Assembly: GCA_037441775.1 (NCBI GenBank) | Contig: JBBIRO010000019.1 | Span: 1 to 50,701, forward strand | Direction: 5' to 3' | DNA length: 50,701 bases | DNA from: CAMTWB01 sp037441775 | GTDB lineage: Bacteria; Desulfobacterota; Syntrophia; Syntrophales; CAMTWB01 | Shown: in pieces, positions 9,046 to 17,449 of the stretch | Layout: the number at the start of each line of letters is the position of its first letter | Numbering within the stretch: the first letter of the stretch is position 1 | Position numbers and translations under genes: made by a program | The notes under the pieces: generated by a model | What the model saw: only the letters and a program-made list of their open reading frames with translations | Told to the model about the DNA's origin: nothing | Databases searched by the model: none

Positions 9046-9768
9046 TTAGTCTCCCTTTTTGGGACAAAGCAGGCTGCGCACCCACCCCAAAGTTGTGTTA
9101 TCCTTTAGAAAGGCGCGGTCTATCTCCCTGAATTGCGCTTTCATCCCACTAGGATCGGCCAGCCACTCGGCCCGGGTTTTTTTCGGCTGCTTGAGGTCGA
9201 GTTCCTTCACTACCCGCGCCGGGTTGCCGGCGGCAATGACATCGGCAGGAATATCTCGCACCACAACCGCACCGGCGCCTAATATACTGTTGTTGCCAAT
9301 AGTAACACCCTTCCCGACAATGACGCTGTCGCCAACCCAAACATTATCGCCGATCGTCACCGGCGCCGCCTGGCCGACGGGAGCCGATCGGTCGTAAATT
9401 CCATGCCAGTCGGCATCGGTGATATACACGCCCTGGGCCAGCATACAGCCATTGCCGATAGTAATCCCCCGGGCCGCGCTGATCCGCACCCCCGGGCAGA
9501 CCAAGCAATAGTCCCCCAGTTCGATCCTGCCGGTTTTCTCCCATTCCGACCAGACAGTGAAGCGAACCTTCTTATCCGCCGTCGCAATCACATGAACATA
9601 GTCCCCAATGACCACCGGACCGCCGAAGACCTCAACATGACGGGGACTCATGAACACAGCCCCCCGCCCCAGCCTTTCAAACTGCGGCGCCAGAAACCTT
9701 TGAGCATACCAGCGTCGATACGCCTCGTGAAGCCTTTTTAAATAGTAGGGGCGGTGATCTCTAAGCAT
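9046..9768 (-). CDS. Left-handed beta-helix (hexapeptide repeat) acyltransferase
   Basis: Predicted O- or N-acyltransferase of about 240 residues, of the WbbJ/maltose-acetyltransferase type. Hexapeptide repeats are visible as isoleucine/valine-spaced turns (VTIGDNVWVGDSVIVGKGVT, IGNNSILGAGAVV), ending with the typical VVRDIPADVIAAGNPARVVKE. A DADWHGIYD motif lies before the last coils and contains the likely catalytic histidine. Such enzymes acetylate sugars or glycolipids in the cytoplasm. An upstream in-frame TTG at 9777 exists, but the ATG at 9768 has AGGGA at a workable distance. It sits between the toroid protein and the radical-SAM gene, which supports a role in decorating a glycoconjugate. 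The substrate is not known. Confidence 0.85.
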   Translation of the reverse strand: MLRDHRPYYLKRLHEAYRRWYAQRFLAPQFERLGRGAVFMSPRHVEVFGGPVVIGDYVHVIATADKKVRFTVWSEWEKTGRIELGDYCLVCPGVRISAARGITIGNGCMLAQGVYITDADWHGIYDRSAPVGQAAPVTIGDNVWVGDSVIVGKGVTIGNNSILGAGAVVVRDIPADVIAAGNPARVVKELDLKQPKKTRAEWLADPSGMKAQFREIDRAFLKDNTTLGWVRSLLCPKKGD

Positions 9769-9785
9769 CTGGCTCAAATCCCTGG

Positions 9786-10913
9786 TTAGTTAACGGCTGT
9801 ATCCTTGCGCTTGATGGTTGACCTGAGTTCCTCAATCATCTCTTGCGGATTCCGGACCGCAGGCGATTGTAAAACAACTTTCCAGAAGTGGTGATTGAAC
9901 AGCAGGCTAGCGGGGGTAACCTTGTACAGAGCGTCATGGGCTAAAATAATGGCTGCCGCCGTCCAGGAGGTTCGCTCCTCCGGCCAGATTACGCCATCAG
10001 GAAAGGTAACGCCCATCCAGTAAGATCCATCATCATACTTCATCCGGGAAATCCAGTTTAAAACAATCTTCCCCTGCTCGTACTCATCAATAGCCGTAAG
10101 CGCCAGGATCAATTCGGCCGTTTCAGCCAGGGTTACCCAGGGCTGGTCGGAAACGCAACGTACTCCCCAGTTGGGCACCACGAACTTCTCCCACTGCCGG
10201 GATATTCTGGCCCTCGCCTCTTTGCCCGAGACGGCCCCACATAGAACCGGATAATACCAGTCCATGGAAAACCGCGATTTAATCATATTGAAGAGGCTGG
10301 GCCTGTTTTTTATTGCCTCCCCCAGCTTCTGCATTGGCTCTAACCAATGCTCCACCTTCTTTCCCAGGAGACGTCCCAGAACAAGGGCGCACTTGAGACT
10401 CATGAAGACCGAGCTGGAGCCGGTCAGAAGCGCCATTTTGTCCACCTGCCCCCGCGCATCTTTAGCCCAGTAGATTTCACCGTCCGGCCCCTGAAGCCCC
10501 AGGGCGAAATTGATACCCCGGACAATGCAGGGCCACATTTCCGCGACAAATCCTCTTTCTGCCGTAAGCAGATAATGATGTAAGATACCAGCGGCGATAT
10601 AGGTGGACATATTCGCCTCGCGGGTTTTGTCTTGGGGCTGGCCGTTTACGTAGGAGTAGTACCAACTGCCACAGGAAAGCTGCTTGCCCGCAAGCCATTG
10701 ATAGGCACATTCGGCCTCTTTCAGATACCCCGCGGCCGCCAGGCCCATAGCGCTTTCCACGTGATCCCAGGGATCGGTTTTCCCTCCCTGCGACCAGGGA
10801 ATTTCGCCGTCGTCACGCTGAAGACTCAAAATGAAAGAGGACATCGCCGCGATGTCCAGTTGTAAGCCGATATCAGCGGGCTTAAGCTTTTTTCCCAGTA
10901 GCGTTTGATCCAT
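9786..10913 (-). CDS. Alpha/alpha-toroid protein related to prenyltransferase/squalene-cyclase repeats
   Basis: This 375-residue protein shows the repeated helical pattern of the (alpha/alpha)6 toroid superfamily, which includes terpene cyclases, prenyltransferases and some glycoside-modifying enzymes. Visible repeats have Gln/Asp-Gly-Trp/Tyr turns: LQRDDGEIPWSQGG, GKQLSCGSWYYSY, LQGPDGEIYWAKD and MKYDDGSYWMGV. I see no DxDD cyclase motif, so a terpene-cyclase function should not be assumed. There is no signal peptide. The ATG at 10913 starts two bases after the stop of the upstream methyltransferase gene, which argues against the longer frame from 11087. Its fixed place between a methyltransferase and an acyltransferase suggests it processes or recognises the same product. 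The function is unknown. Confidence 0.65.
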   Translation of the reverse strand: MDQTLLGKKLKPADIGLQLDIAAMSSFILSLQRDDGEIPWSQGGKTDPWDHVESAMGLAAAGYLKEAECAYQWLAGKQLSCGSWYYSYVNGQPQDKTREANMSTYIAAGILHHYLLTAERGFVAEMWPCIVRGINFALGLQGPDGEIYWAKDARGQVDKMALLTGSSSVFMSLKCALVLGRLLGKKVEHWLEPMQKLGEAIKNRPSLFNMIKSRFSMDWYYPVLCGAVSGKEARARISRQWEKFVVPNWGVRCVSDQPWVTLAETAELILALTAIDEYEQGKIVLNWISRMKYDDGSYWMGVTFPDGVIWPEERTSWTAAAIILAHDALYKVTPASLLFNHHFWKVVLQSPAVRNPQEMIEELRSTIKRKDTAVN

Positions 10914-10915
10914 GA

Positions 10916-11668
10916 TTACCCCTTGCGCAGATAGAATACAATACTCTTGCCAACCAGTGGATTCAGCATTTTTTCCAAGAATGACGTCCAGACCGGCCGT
11001 TTCATAATGTCCCATTCGAGAAAGCGGCGGTAGAGTCTTACCAGAGGACTGCGGTCGTTCCGGTGGCCGACAATACATTTCAGCCACCAGTATGGCGAGT
11101 GCAGGGCATGTTTATAGTTGATGAAAAGGGGGATCAAGCCAAAACGTTTGAAAGCTGCAAGAAGCTGCCCCTTACGATAAATCCGGATATGCCCGCCTGG
11201 CTCCTGATGATAGGCAGTGGAAAGCGCCCAGCAGATCCGCTCCGGAAAAAAACGGGGAACGCTTACGACCATACTGCCTCCTGGCTTCAATACCCGGACT
11301 AACTCCTGGATGGCAAGTTCATTATCCGCAATGTGCTCCAGAACCTCGGAGCAGATCACCGCCTGGAAAGAATCATCGCGAAAAGGCAGCGCGGTCAGCG
11401 TGGACCGGACTATTAACCATTCCGGCGCCGGATCATTTGAACCAGCCGGGACAGCCCGTGCTTCCGGCAATTCATGTTCATTAACTCTGCCGTGGCTTCT
11501 CAGATTTTCCCGACAACGGCAGAGGTCATCCCAGTTGATATCCAGCCCCACAACCTGAACTCCGGGCAACGCGAATGCTGCCGTCAAGTGCCGCCCACCG
11601 CCGCAACCGGCATCAAGCACCCGCTGGCCCGGTCTTAATTTCAGGCGGGAGAGTTCAACGGTCTGCAT
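10916..11668 (-). CDS. Class I SAM-dependent methyltransferase (UbiE/Methyltransf_11 type)
   Basis: Predicted small-molecule methyltransferase of 250 residues. Motif I is VLDAGCGGGRHL near residue 20. It is followed by VVGLDIN, by ICSEVLEHI (the post-motif acidic loop) and by LVRVLKPGGSMVVSVP, all standard for the Methyltransf_11 family. The ATG at 11668 has a perfect GGGAGG six bases upstream and overlaps the glycosyltransferase gene by 14 bases, so translation is probably coupled; a TTG further upstream is less likely. The neighbours suggest a glycosylated or polyketide-like lipid as substrate, but this is inference. Confidence 0.82.
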   Translation of the reverse strand: MQTVELSRLKLRPGQRVLDAGCGGGRHLTAAFALPGVQVVGLDINWDDLCRCRENLRSHGRVNEHELPEARAVPAGSNDPAPEWLIVRSTLTALPFRDDSFQAVICSEVLEHIADNELAIQELVRVLKPGGSMVVSVPRFFPERICWALSTAYHQEPGGHIRIYRKGQLLAAFKRFGLIPLFINYKHALHSPYWWLKCIVGHRNDRSPLVRLYRRFLEWDIMKRPVWTSFLEKMLNPLVGKSIVFYLRKG

Positions 11669-12926
11669 CAATTGCCTCCCGATAAACAGCAATTGTATTT
11701 TCCGCGGCGACCTGCCAATTGAAAAGTTTGCGCACCCGTTCTAATCCGGCCTGACCTAGCCTGACCCGGAGATCTGGATTATCCAAAAGGGAAAGTATCG
11801 CCCGCTCCAATGCCGCGGCGTCGCCAGGCGGAACAATTATGCCCGCATCTCCCACCACCTCCGGCAGGGCGCCGCCTGAGGTGGCAATCACCGGCACCCC
11901 GCAGGACATCGCCTCCCCGGCGGGCATTCCGAATCCTTCATAAAGGGAGGGAATAACGGCCATCGTCGCCCGGGCGTAATAGCGGGCGAATTGCTGGAGT
12001 TCAATCCTGCCGGTAAAACTGACCGTTTCTCCCAGCCCCAGGTTGCGGATCAGATTTTCAATATAGCCGTCTTTCTTCGGCTGGCCGATAACGGTCAGCC
12101 TTATACTTCTCTTTTTCCTGATCGAGTTTAGGGCCTCGAGAAGATATCCTAATCCCTTCAAAGGGGTGTCCGCGCTGTTGGTAACGAGCAGATGGTCGTT
12201 TTCGCGTTCCACACCGGGCAGCGGCTGAAAAAATTCGCTGTCAATTCCGTTCATTACCACCGCTATCGACTCGGGCTTGACCCGATAGTCGCGGCTGATA
12301 TCTTTTTTCGAGGTTTGGGATACGGTTATTATTTTTCCCATGCGCCTAGCCACACTCTTTTGCATTCCCAGAAATGAATACCAACGGCGGATGCCGATCC
12401 TCTTAAGAATTGAGACGGCCGCGAAGAGTTCCGTCTGCCGGTCAATGGTGACGGGGTGGTGAATAGTCGTAACCAGCGGATATCCTAAAGACTTAAGGGC
12501 AAGAATGCCATAAGACAGACACTGGTTGTCATGGACAATGTCATAGGCCGGGCGATAACGTCTGAAGTGGCGATAGGCGCGCGCGCCAAAGGTCGCAGGC
12601 TCAGGAAAGCCTCCTGTGCACATGGAAGCATACTCGTATAAATTCAGTAAGTTGATAAGTTCAATTTTATTTTTTACCTTAAATAGATGCTCCGGATTAT
12701 AAAGATCGAGGCCTGGAAGCTGGATTAATGGTATATGATCGTGCAGTTGCGGATAGGGGGGGCCGGAAATTATTTCCACCTGATGGCCAAGTTCCACCAA
12801 TGCCTTGCTTAAGTGCCGGATATAGATCCCCTGCCCCCCGGAGGCTGGATTGCCCCGATAACTGAGCAGGCAAACTCGCAGGGGTTCGCCATCCGGGCAT
12901 CTTGTTTTTTTGTCCGTGTTTCGCAA
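11655..12926 (-). CDS. GT4-family glycosyltransferase
   Basis: Predicted retaining glycosyltransferase of family GT4 (GT-B fold), 423 residues, probably cytoplasmic or peripheral on the inner membrane. The N-terminal acceptor domain contains NPASGGQGIYIRHLS, the glycine-rich loop of the family. The C-terminal nucleotide-sugar domain has LYEGFGMPAGEAMSCGVPV, with the E-x7-E catalytic/donor motif, and GDAGIIVPPGDAAAL. The only usable start in frame is a TTG, with AAGGGG about ten bases upstream, because a TAG lies just before it. It is the first gene of the five-gene minus-strand operon and is preceded by a possible promoter at 12993-13019. Donor and acceptor are unknown. Confidence 0.88.
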   Translation of the reverse strand: MRNTDKKTRCPDGEPLRVCLLSYRGNPASGGQGIYIRHLSKALVELGHQVEIISGPPYPQLHDHIPLIQLPGLDLYNPEHLFKVKNKIELINLLNLYEYASMCTGGFPEPATFGARAYRHFRRYRPAYDIVHDNQCLSYGILALKSLGYPLVTTIHHPVTIDRQTELFAAVSILKRIGIRRWYSFLGMQKSVARRMGKIITVSQTSKKDISRDYRVKPESIAVVMNGIDSEFFQPLPGVERENDHLLVTNSADTPLKGLGYLLEALNSIRKKRSIRLTVIGQPKKDGYIENLIRNLGLGETVSFTGRIELQQFARYYARATMAVIPSLYEGFGMPAGEAMSCGVPVIATSGGALPEVVGDAGIIVPPGDAAALERAILSLLDNPDLRVRLGQAGLERVRKLFNWQVAAENTIAVYREAIDADR

Positions 12927-12992
12927 TTCAAAGCGCCCCTTAGGCTAAAAATTTAAATCGCCTCGAAATACCTTGTCTTTCCACAGGCTGCG

Positions 12993-13019
12993 ACTATACC
13001 AAGAGCCCTTTGCTGTCAA
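12993..13019 (-). promoter_or_regulatory. Possible promoter of the five-gene glycosyltransferase operon
   Basis: Minus-strand TTGACA (13019-13014) and TATAGT (12998-12993) are good hexamers, but the spacer is only 15 bases, shorter than ideal. It would start transcription some 60 bases upstream of the GT4 gene. The rest of the 12927-13291 gap holds a second TTGACA on the minus strand at 13212-13207 with an AT-rich follow-up, and no gene. Confidence 0.35.
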
Positions 13020-13291
13020 TTGAATTGTGCCGGCTTTACCCAGGCATATAGTCTGGCCGGCTGTAGTTGAATCCTTTCCGGTTTAATCACAGGAAGTCGT
13101 CATATTTGGCTCTTGTCGGGCACCCGGAAATATCATATAGGCTGCCATGATGATTAAAAAGGCTTCCCGCCTGCCGCGGCGAATATATTTTTATCTTTAA
13201 ACAGGCTGTCAATCTTGCTCGACATATTTTCGTGCTTTCTTGAGAGCCAAATACTCATGTGTGTTTCATAAGCTCTTGTCCCGGATTCTTT

Positions 13292-14791
13292 ATGGCGCAA
13301 TTCAAAAATCTCCTCCTTTATCTCACCATAGCCATTTTCCTCGTTATCCGCCTGGCAATTGCCGCAGCCGTGGGTCTGGCCCCCGATGAGGCGTATTATT
13401 GGTATTGGTCGCAGCATCCGGACTTAAGCTACTTTGACCACCCGCCAATGGTGGCCTACGTGATGGCCGTTTCCACCTATCTGGGAGGCAATAACGAGTT
13501 TTTCGTAAGGCTGGGAGGCCTTGTCCTTTCGCTCGGCGCCATGATAATCATTTTCCTTACTGCGAGAAAACTCTTCCCAAAGAATTGTCCGCCGGCTGCG
13601 GAAATCCTTTTTCTGCTCAATATCAGCCTGCTTTTCGCCGCCGCCGGCATCATCCAAACCCCAGACACTCCGCTGATGTTTTTCTGGTCCGCCGCCCTCT
13701 ATGCCGCCGCGGCGATTATCACGGGCGGCAATCACCGCTGGTGGTATCTATTGGGTGTTTTTTTCGGTCTGGGGCTTTTGAGCAAGTACACCATGATCAT
13801 CTTTTCCGGCTGCCTCGTACTTTTTCTCCTGGTGTCACCCGCTCACCGCTTCTGGTTTGCCAGGAAAGAGCCCTATCTGGCGCTGATGCTGGCTTTTATC
13901 GTATTTTCCCCGGTGCTTATCTGGAACTGGCGGCAGGACTGGATTTCCTTTGGCTATCAATTAACTCAGGGGTTCTCTCCCCAGGGGATTAACCGCCTCT
14001 TGAAACTACTGGAATTCCTGGGGGGACAGGCCGCGGTGTTCAGCCCCCTGCTCTTTGCCGCCTTTTGCTGGTACTCATTGCGGGCAATAAGATCGCTTAG
14101 GGGGGATGATTTTACCCCTTATCTCTTTTTGATCACCTTCTCCTGGCCGGTGGTGCTTTTCTTCGCCGCCTCAACGCTTATGGGAAAAATCGCCGAGGCC
14201 AACTGGCCGGGGCCGGCCTACATCGCCGGGATGATTCTGCTCTGGTCCTGCTACCATCAATACGGCCAGCGAACCAAGCGACACCGTGCTTATATATCAG
14301 CGGCATTGGGACTGGCCTTGATCACGAGCCTTCTGGTACAGGTTCACCTGCTCTACCCTTTTCTACCGATTGCCCCCAAAATCGATCCCACCCACCAGTT
14401 TCACGGCTGGGCAGGATTGGGCAAGGAAATTGACAGGATTATAGTTGCTGATCCCCATCCGGAGGGGCACTTTTTGCTGGCCGACCGCGGCACCACCCTG
14501 GCGGAGGCTCTTTTTTATACACCCGGAAATTACATCGGCTTTGACCCCAATATTCCCGGGCGTTACCTGTTTTTGCCTGACAAGGCCACCCTGATAAATA
14601 AAAATGCCGTCATCCTTCTGCATAACTCATCCGAAGCGAGCCTCGCCCGCTTTCGGGGATATTTTGATGAATTGGACAAGATCAGCTCCTACACCCCGAC
14701 CTTTCGCGGTGAAAAAATGGAACACCTGGCTGTTTCCCTCTATCAGGGCCGTGGCTACCGGGGAGGCGGGAATCAGGGACTGGCAAAATGA
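13292..14791 (+). CDS. GT39/ArnT-like membrane glycosyltransferase
   Basis: Polytopic inner-membrane glycosyltransferase that probably uses a polyprenyl-phosphate sugar donor and an acceptor outside the membrane. The first periplasmic loop contains LAPDEAYYWYWSQ followed by LSYFDHPPMVAY, the conserved Asp-Glu and DHPP signature of the PMT/ArnT (GT39/GT83) families. About ten to twelve hydrophobic helices follow (for example WWYLLGVFFGLGLLSKYTMI), and a soluble C-terminal part of about 140 residues. The length of about 499 residues fits. The ATG at 13292 is chosen for its conserved N-terminus, although its ribosome site is weak; a GTG at 13259 is the alternative. The stop overlaps the hemW start (ATGA), so the two genes are coupled. 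The acceptor (lipid A, protein or glycan) is not known. Confidence 0.83.
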   Translation: MAQFKNLLLYLTIAIFLVIRLAIAAAVGLAPDEAYYWYWSQHPDLSYFDHPPMVAYVMAVSTYLGGNNEFFVRLGGLVLSLGAMIIIFLTARKLFPKNCPPAAEILFLLNISLLFAAAGIIQTPDTPLMFFWSAALYAAAAIITGGNHRWWYLLGVFFGLGLLSKYTMIIFSGCLVLFLLVSPAHRFWFARKEPYLALMLAFIVFSPVLIWNWRQDWISFGYQLTQGFSPQGINRLLKLLEFLGGQAAVFSPLLFAAFCWYSLRAIRSLRGDDFTPYLFLITFSWPVVLFFAASTLMGKIAEANWPGPAYIAGMILLWSCYHQYGQRTKRHRAYISAALGLALITSLLVQVHLLYPFLPIAPKIDPTHQFHGWAGLGKEIDRIIVADPHPEGHFLLADRGTTLAEALFYTPGNYIGFDPNIPGRYLFLPDKATLINKNAVILLHNSSEASLARFRGYFDELDKISSYTPTFRGEKMEHLAVSLYQGRGYRGGGNQGLAK

Positions 14792-15933
14792 AAACGACCG
14801 CAGGTTTTGGCGAACCCTTGCCGGGGCTCTATATTCACTTTCCCTTTTGTCTTTCCAAATGCCTATATTGCGATTTCTACTCACAGACCAATTTGGCCCA
14901 TGTTGCCGCTTTTCTTGCGGCAGCAGCCAAAGAAATGAGCCTGTATCGTGATCTGTTTTCGCGGTTCGATACGGTCTATCTCGGCGGGGGAACGCCATCG
15001 TTGCTAAGCCAGAACGAAATTGCCTTTCTTTGGCAAAAAATCAACGAAAACTTCTCTTTGGCAAAAGACAGCGAAATAACCATTGAAGTCAATCCGGGCG
15101 ACGGCATTTGCTCTTACAGCAATTTGCGGGATCTTGGCTTCAACCGGATTAACCTGGGAGTGCAGTCTTTTAGCGATGCGACCCTTTCATTTCTCGGCAG
15201 ACGTCATGACGCGGCCAATGGTCTTCGCGCCATCGAGGACGCCCGAGAAGCCGGGTTCGAAAATATCGGCATTGATCTCATCTATGGAACTCCAACCGAG
15301 ACTTGCGATGCTTTTCTCGCCTCGCTTGCTTTGGCGGCTGATCTGCCTATAACCCACATCTCTTGTTACCAGCTTACCATCGAAGAGAACACTCCACTAA
15401 AGAAAAGGCTGACCGCGGGCGAGTTTAACTTGCCCACCGAAGACGAGCAGCTTGGCTTCTTTATGAATATTTCAATTTATCTCGAAGATCTGGGTTTTAC
15501 CCATTACGAAATCTCCAATTTTGCCCGTGGCGAATCACATCAATCGTCGCATAACAGCAAGTACTGGCGCCACATTCCCTATCTGGGCATTGGGTGCGGT
15601 GCCCACTCGCTTTGGGGAAACAAACGCTGGTGGAATCCGCCATCCCTCAAGGACTACCTGGAAAATCTGAGCCGGGATGTACTACCGGCGGCAGCGCCGG
15701 AAACCCTGAACGAAGACCAATTACGGCTGGAAACCATTTATCTGGGATTACGGACCCGGCGGGGAATTGACCCTGCTTTGTTTACCCAAACTTACGGCAA
15801 GGAAATTATCAGCGCTAATAATGCGGTTTTGGCCCGGCTAGTCAATGAGGGCCTTTTGATCAGCGAGGGGGAAACTATCCGCCCTACCCGACGCGGCATG
15901 GCTCTAGCGGATAGCCTGGCCATTTTGTTGTGA
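14788..15933 (+). CDS. hemW: Radical SAM heme chaperone HemW
   Basis: Radical-SAM protein of the HemW family, often annotated as oxygen-independent coproporphyrinogen III oxidase. Characterised HemW proteins act as heme chaperones rather than as the oxidase. The motif CLSKCLYC with cysteines at 21, 25 and 28, in the context YIHFPFCLSKCLYCDFYS, is typical. Further family motifs are VYLGGGTPSLL, NRINLGVQSF, IDLIYGTP and SNFARGESHQSSHNSKYW. The C-terminus carries the HemW extension. The length of 381 residues matches. The start overlaps the GT39 stop by four bases. Its 3-prime end overlaps the convergent HAD gene by 30 bases. Confidence 0.93.
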   Translation: MKTTAGFGEPLPGLYIHFPFCLSKCLYCDFYSQTNLAHVAAFLAAAAKEMSLYRDLFSRFDTVYLGGGTPSLLSQNEIAFLWQKINENFSLAKDSEITIEVNPGDGICSYSNLRDLGFNRINLGVQSFSDATLSFLGRRHDAANGLRAIEDAREAGFENIGIDLIYGTPTETCDAFLASLALAADLPITHISCYQLTIEENTPLKKRLTAGEFNLPTEDEQLGFFMNISIYLEDLGFTHYEISNFARGESHQSSHNSKYWRHIPYLGIGCGAHSLWGNKRWWNPPSLKDYLENLSRDVLPAAAPETLNEDQLRLETIYLGLRTRRGIDPALFTQTYGKEIISANNAVLARLVNEGLLISEGETIRPTRRGMALADSLAILL

Positions 15934-16608
15934 AAAATCCTTCTGTCGTAAGTAATTCTCGATATCACCGAAATTTACAAACGGTACGCAGGCCGTCCCG
16001 CTGGCCTGGTATCTCTCCAAGAGCACATCCTTGGCAAATACCAGATCCGCCTCCTTGGCCGCGCATAAATCGGAATAGCTGTCGCCGATGTAGATAATCC
16101 GCTGATAGTCTTTTCGGTATTTCCGCACGATAGAGGTCTTGCAGGTGCCGCAGCGGCTGCAATCCGCCTGCGCCTCCGGAAAATCCACTCGCATTTTGTT
16201 CCCTTCAAAAAACACCGCGTAATTGCAATAATATTGAATCTCGCCCAATCCGTGCATCTGAAGGACGGCGTCAATGTAGACATCCAAGCCGTCAGAAACG
16301 ATTTTAAGGTCCATTCCCTCTTGCAGGCAAAACCGGTAAAATCCCTCAAAATAAGGATCCAGCCGGCCATTTTCCCGGACGTGGCAGAGAATCTCGTCTT
16401 TTGAAGCTCTGATCAGGGCGGCAACCCGACCATAGGCATTGCGCGATCCGATCTCGTTTGCGCTGTAGGAACGGTCTATCTCCTGCCAGCCCTTTTGGGC
16501 AAAGGCCCTTAGAAAGGCGTTCCCTAAGTCTATGCTGCAGGCGGTGCCGTCAAAATCGGAAAGGACTAAAACTTTATCCCCCTTTCTGGAGGAAGATAGT
16601 TGTTTCAT
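15904..16608 (-). CDS. HAD-family phosphatase (MtnX/PSPase-like)
   Basis: Predicted cytoplasmic phosphomonoesterase of the HAD superfamily, 234 residues from the preferred start. Motif I is LSDFDGTACSID (nucleophile Asp and acid Asp), motif II is KIVSDGLDVYIDAV, and motif III/IV is IYIGDSYSDLCAAKEADLVFA. A cysteine cluster CSRCGTCK lies between motifs II and III, as in MtnX and PHOSPHO1-like members. No other methionine-salvage gene is nearby, so the substrate is left open. The ATG at 16608 has GGGG about nine bases upstream. The gene overlaps the end of hemW by 30 bases in convergent orientation and lies just downstream of a terminator. Confidence 0.78.
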   Translation of the reverse strand: MKQLSSSRKGDKVLVLSDFDGTACSIDLGNAFLRAFAQKGWQEIDRSYSANEIGSRNAYGRVAALIRASKDEILCHVRENGRLDPYFEGFYRFCLQEGMDLKIVSDGLDVYIDAVLQMHGLGEIQYYCNYAVFFEGNKMRVDFPEAQADCSRCGTCKTSIVRKYRKDYQRIIYIGDSYSDLCAAKEADLVFAKDVLLERYQASGTACVPFVNFGDIENYLRQKDFSQQNGQAIR

Positions 16609-16620
16609 TCTATATACCCC

Positions 16621-16666
16621 AAAAAAATACCACCCTTCGTTCCCGAATATCCGGGACAAAGGGTGG
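16621..16666 (-). terminator. Intrinsic terminator after the slipin gene
   Basis: A long hairpin with arms 16630-16645 and 16651-16666 (CCACCCTT pairing with AAGGGTGG, continuing inward with two mismatches and one wobble) has a five-base loop. On the minus strand it is followed by seven Ts (16627-16621). It lies 15 bases beyond the slipin stop and closes the coaBC-to-slipin group before the HAD gene. Confidence 0.85.
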
Positions 16667-16680
16667 CTGCTGGTCGTTCT

Positions 16681-17436
16681 CTAGTCCTTCTCGACCATCT
16701 TCAAGAAGGGCCGGAAGAGATCCATCGGTATCGGGAAAATGGTGGTGGAATTGTTTTCCGAGGCAATCTGATTGAGGGTTTGCAAGTATCTCAACTGTAG
16801 CGTAATGGGGTGTTCACCCATTACAACGGCCGCCTCGGTTAGCTTCTTGGCCGCTTCAAATTCACCCGCCGCGTTGATCACCTTGGCCCGCCGCTCCCTT
16901 TCCGCTTCGGCCTGCTTGGCCATGGCACGTTTCATTTCCTCCGGCAGGTCGATATGCTTCACCTCCACCGCCGAAATCTTGATTCCCCAGGGATCAGTGC
17001 TTTTATCGAGAATATCCTGAAGCTGCTGGTTGATCTTCTCTCTTTCGGACAGCAAGTCGTCCAGTTCCACCTGTCCGCAGACGCTGCGCAGCGTAGTCTG
17101 GGCAAGTTGCGATGTGGCATACAGATAATTCTCGACCTCAATAATGGCCGACTCCGGTGAAAGCACCCGAAAATAGATGACCGCGTTGACCTTAACCGAA
17201 ACGTTATCTTTCGTAATAACATCCTGGGTGGGCACATCCAAAGTAACCGTCCTAAGATCCACCCGAACCATCTTATCAATCACCGGGATGAGGATAATCA
17301 AGCCCGGGCCCTTGGTGCTGATGATCCGACCCAGCCGGAAAATTACTCCCCGTTCATATTCGTTTAGGATGCGGATGGCGGATGACAAAAACATCACCAC
17401 CAAAACAATTATTACAAACGTCGTATACAAACCCAT
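16681..17436 (-). CDS. Slipin (SPFH/Band 7, stomatin-like membrane protein)
   Basis: Membrane-anchored SPFH protein of 251 residues. One N-terminal helix (residues 5-25) is followed by the stomatin signature (NEYERGVIFRLGRI, then GPGLIILIPVID, DVPTQDVITKDNVSV and QTTLRSVCGQVELDDLL). An alanine- and glutamate-rich coiled coil follows (KQAEAERERRAKVINAAGEFEAA), and then the C-terminal oligomerisation segment. Slipins of this kind are encoded next to NfeD1 proteases, and in Pyrococcus the slipin is cleaved by its partner protease. Here the partner lies 13 bases upstream. A strong AAGGAGG precedes the ATG. Its role in bacteria is probably membrane microdomain organisation; that part is inference. 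Confidence 0.92.
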   Translation of the reverse strand: MGLYTTFVIIVLVVMFLSSAIRILNEYERGVIFRLGRIISTKGPGLIILIPVIDKMVRVDLRTVTLDVPTQDVITKDNVSVKVNAVIYFRVLSPESAIIEVENYLYATSQLAQTTLRSVCGQVELDDLLSEREKINQQLQDILDKSTDPWGIKISAVEVKHIDLPEEMKRAMAKQAEAERERRAKVINAAGEFEAAKKLTEAAVVMGEHPITLQLRYLQTLNQIASENNSTTIFPIPMDLFRPFLKMVEKD

Positions 17437-17449
17437 ATATTACCTCCTT

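Noticed and set aside
10264..10583. Overlapping plus-strand frames inside the toroid and methyltransferase region
   Set aside because: They are antisense to intact minus-strand genes with clear motifs and have no ribosome sites of their own.
9786..10913. Assignment of the toroid protein as a terpene cyclase or squalene-hopene cyclase
   Set aside because: The DxDD catalytic motif and the usual 600-residue length are absent; only the repeat fold is supported.
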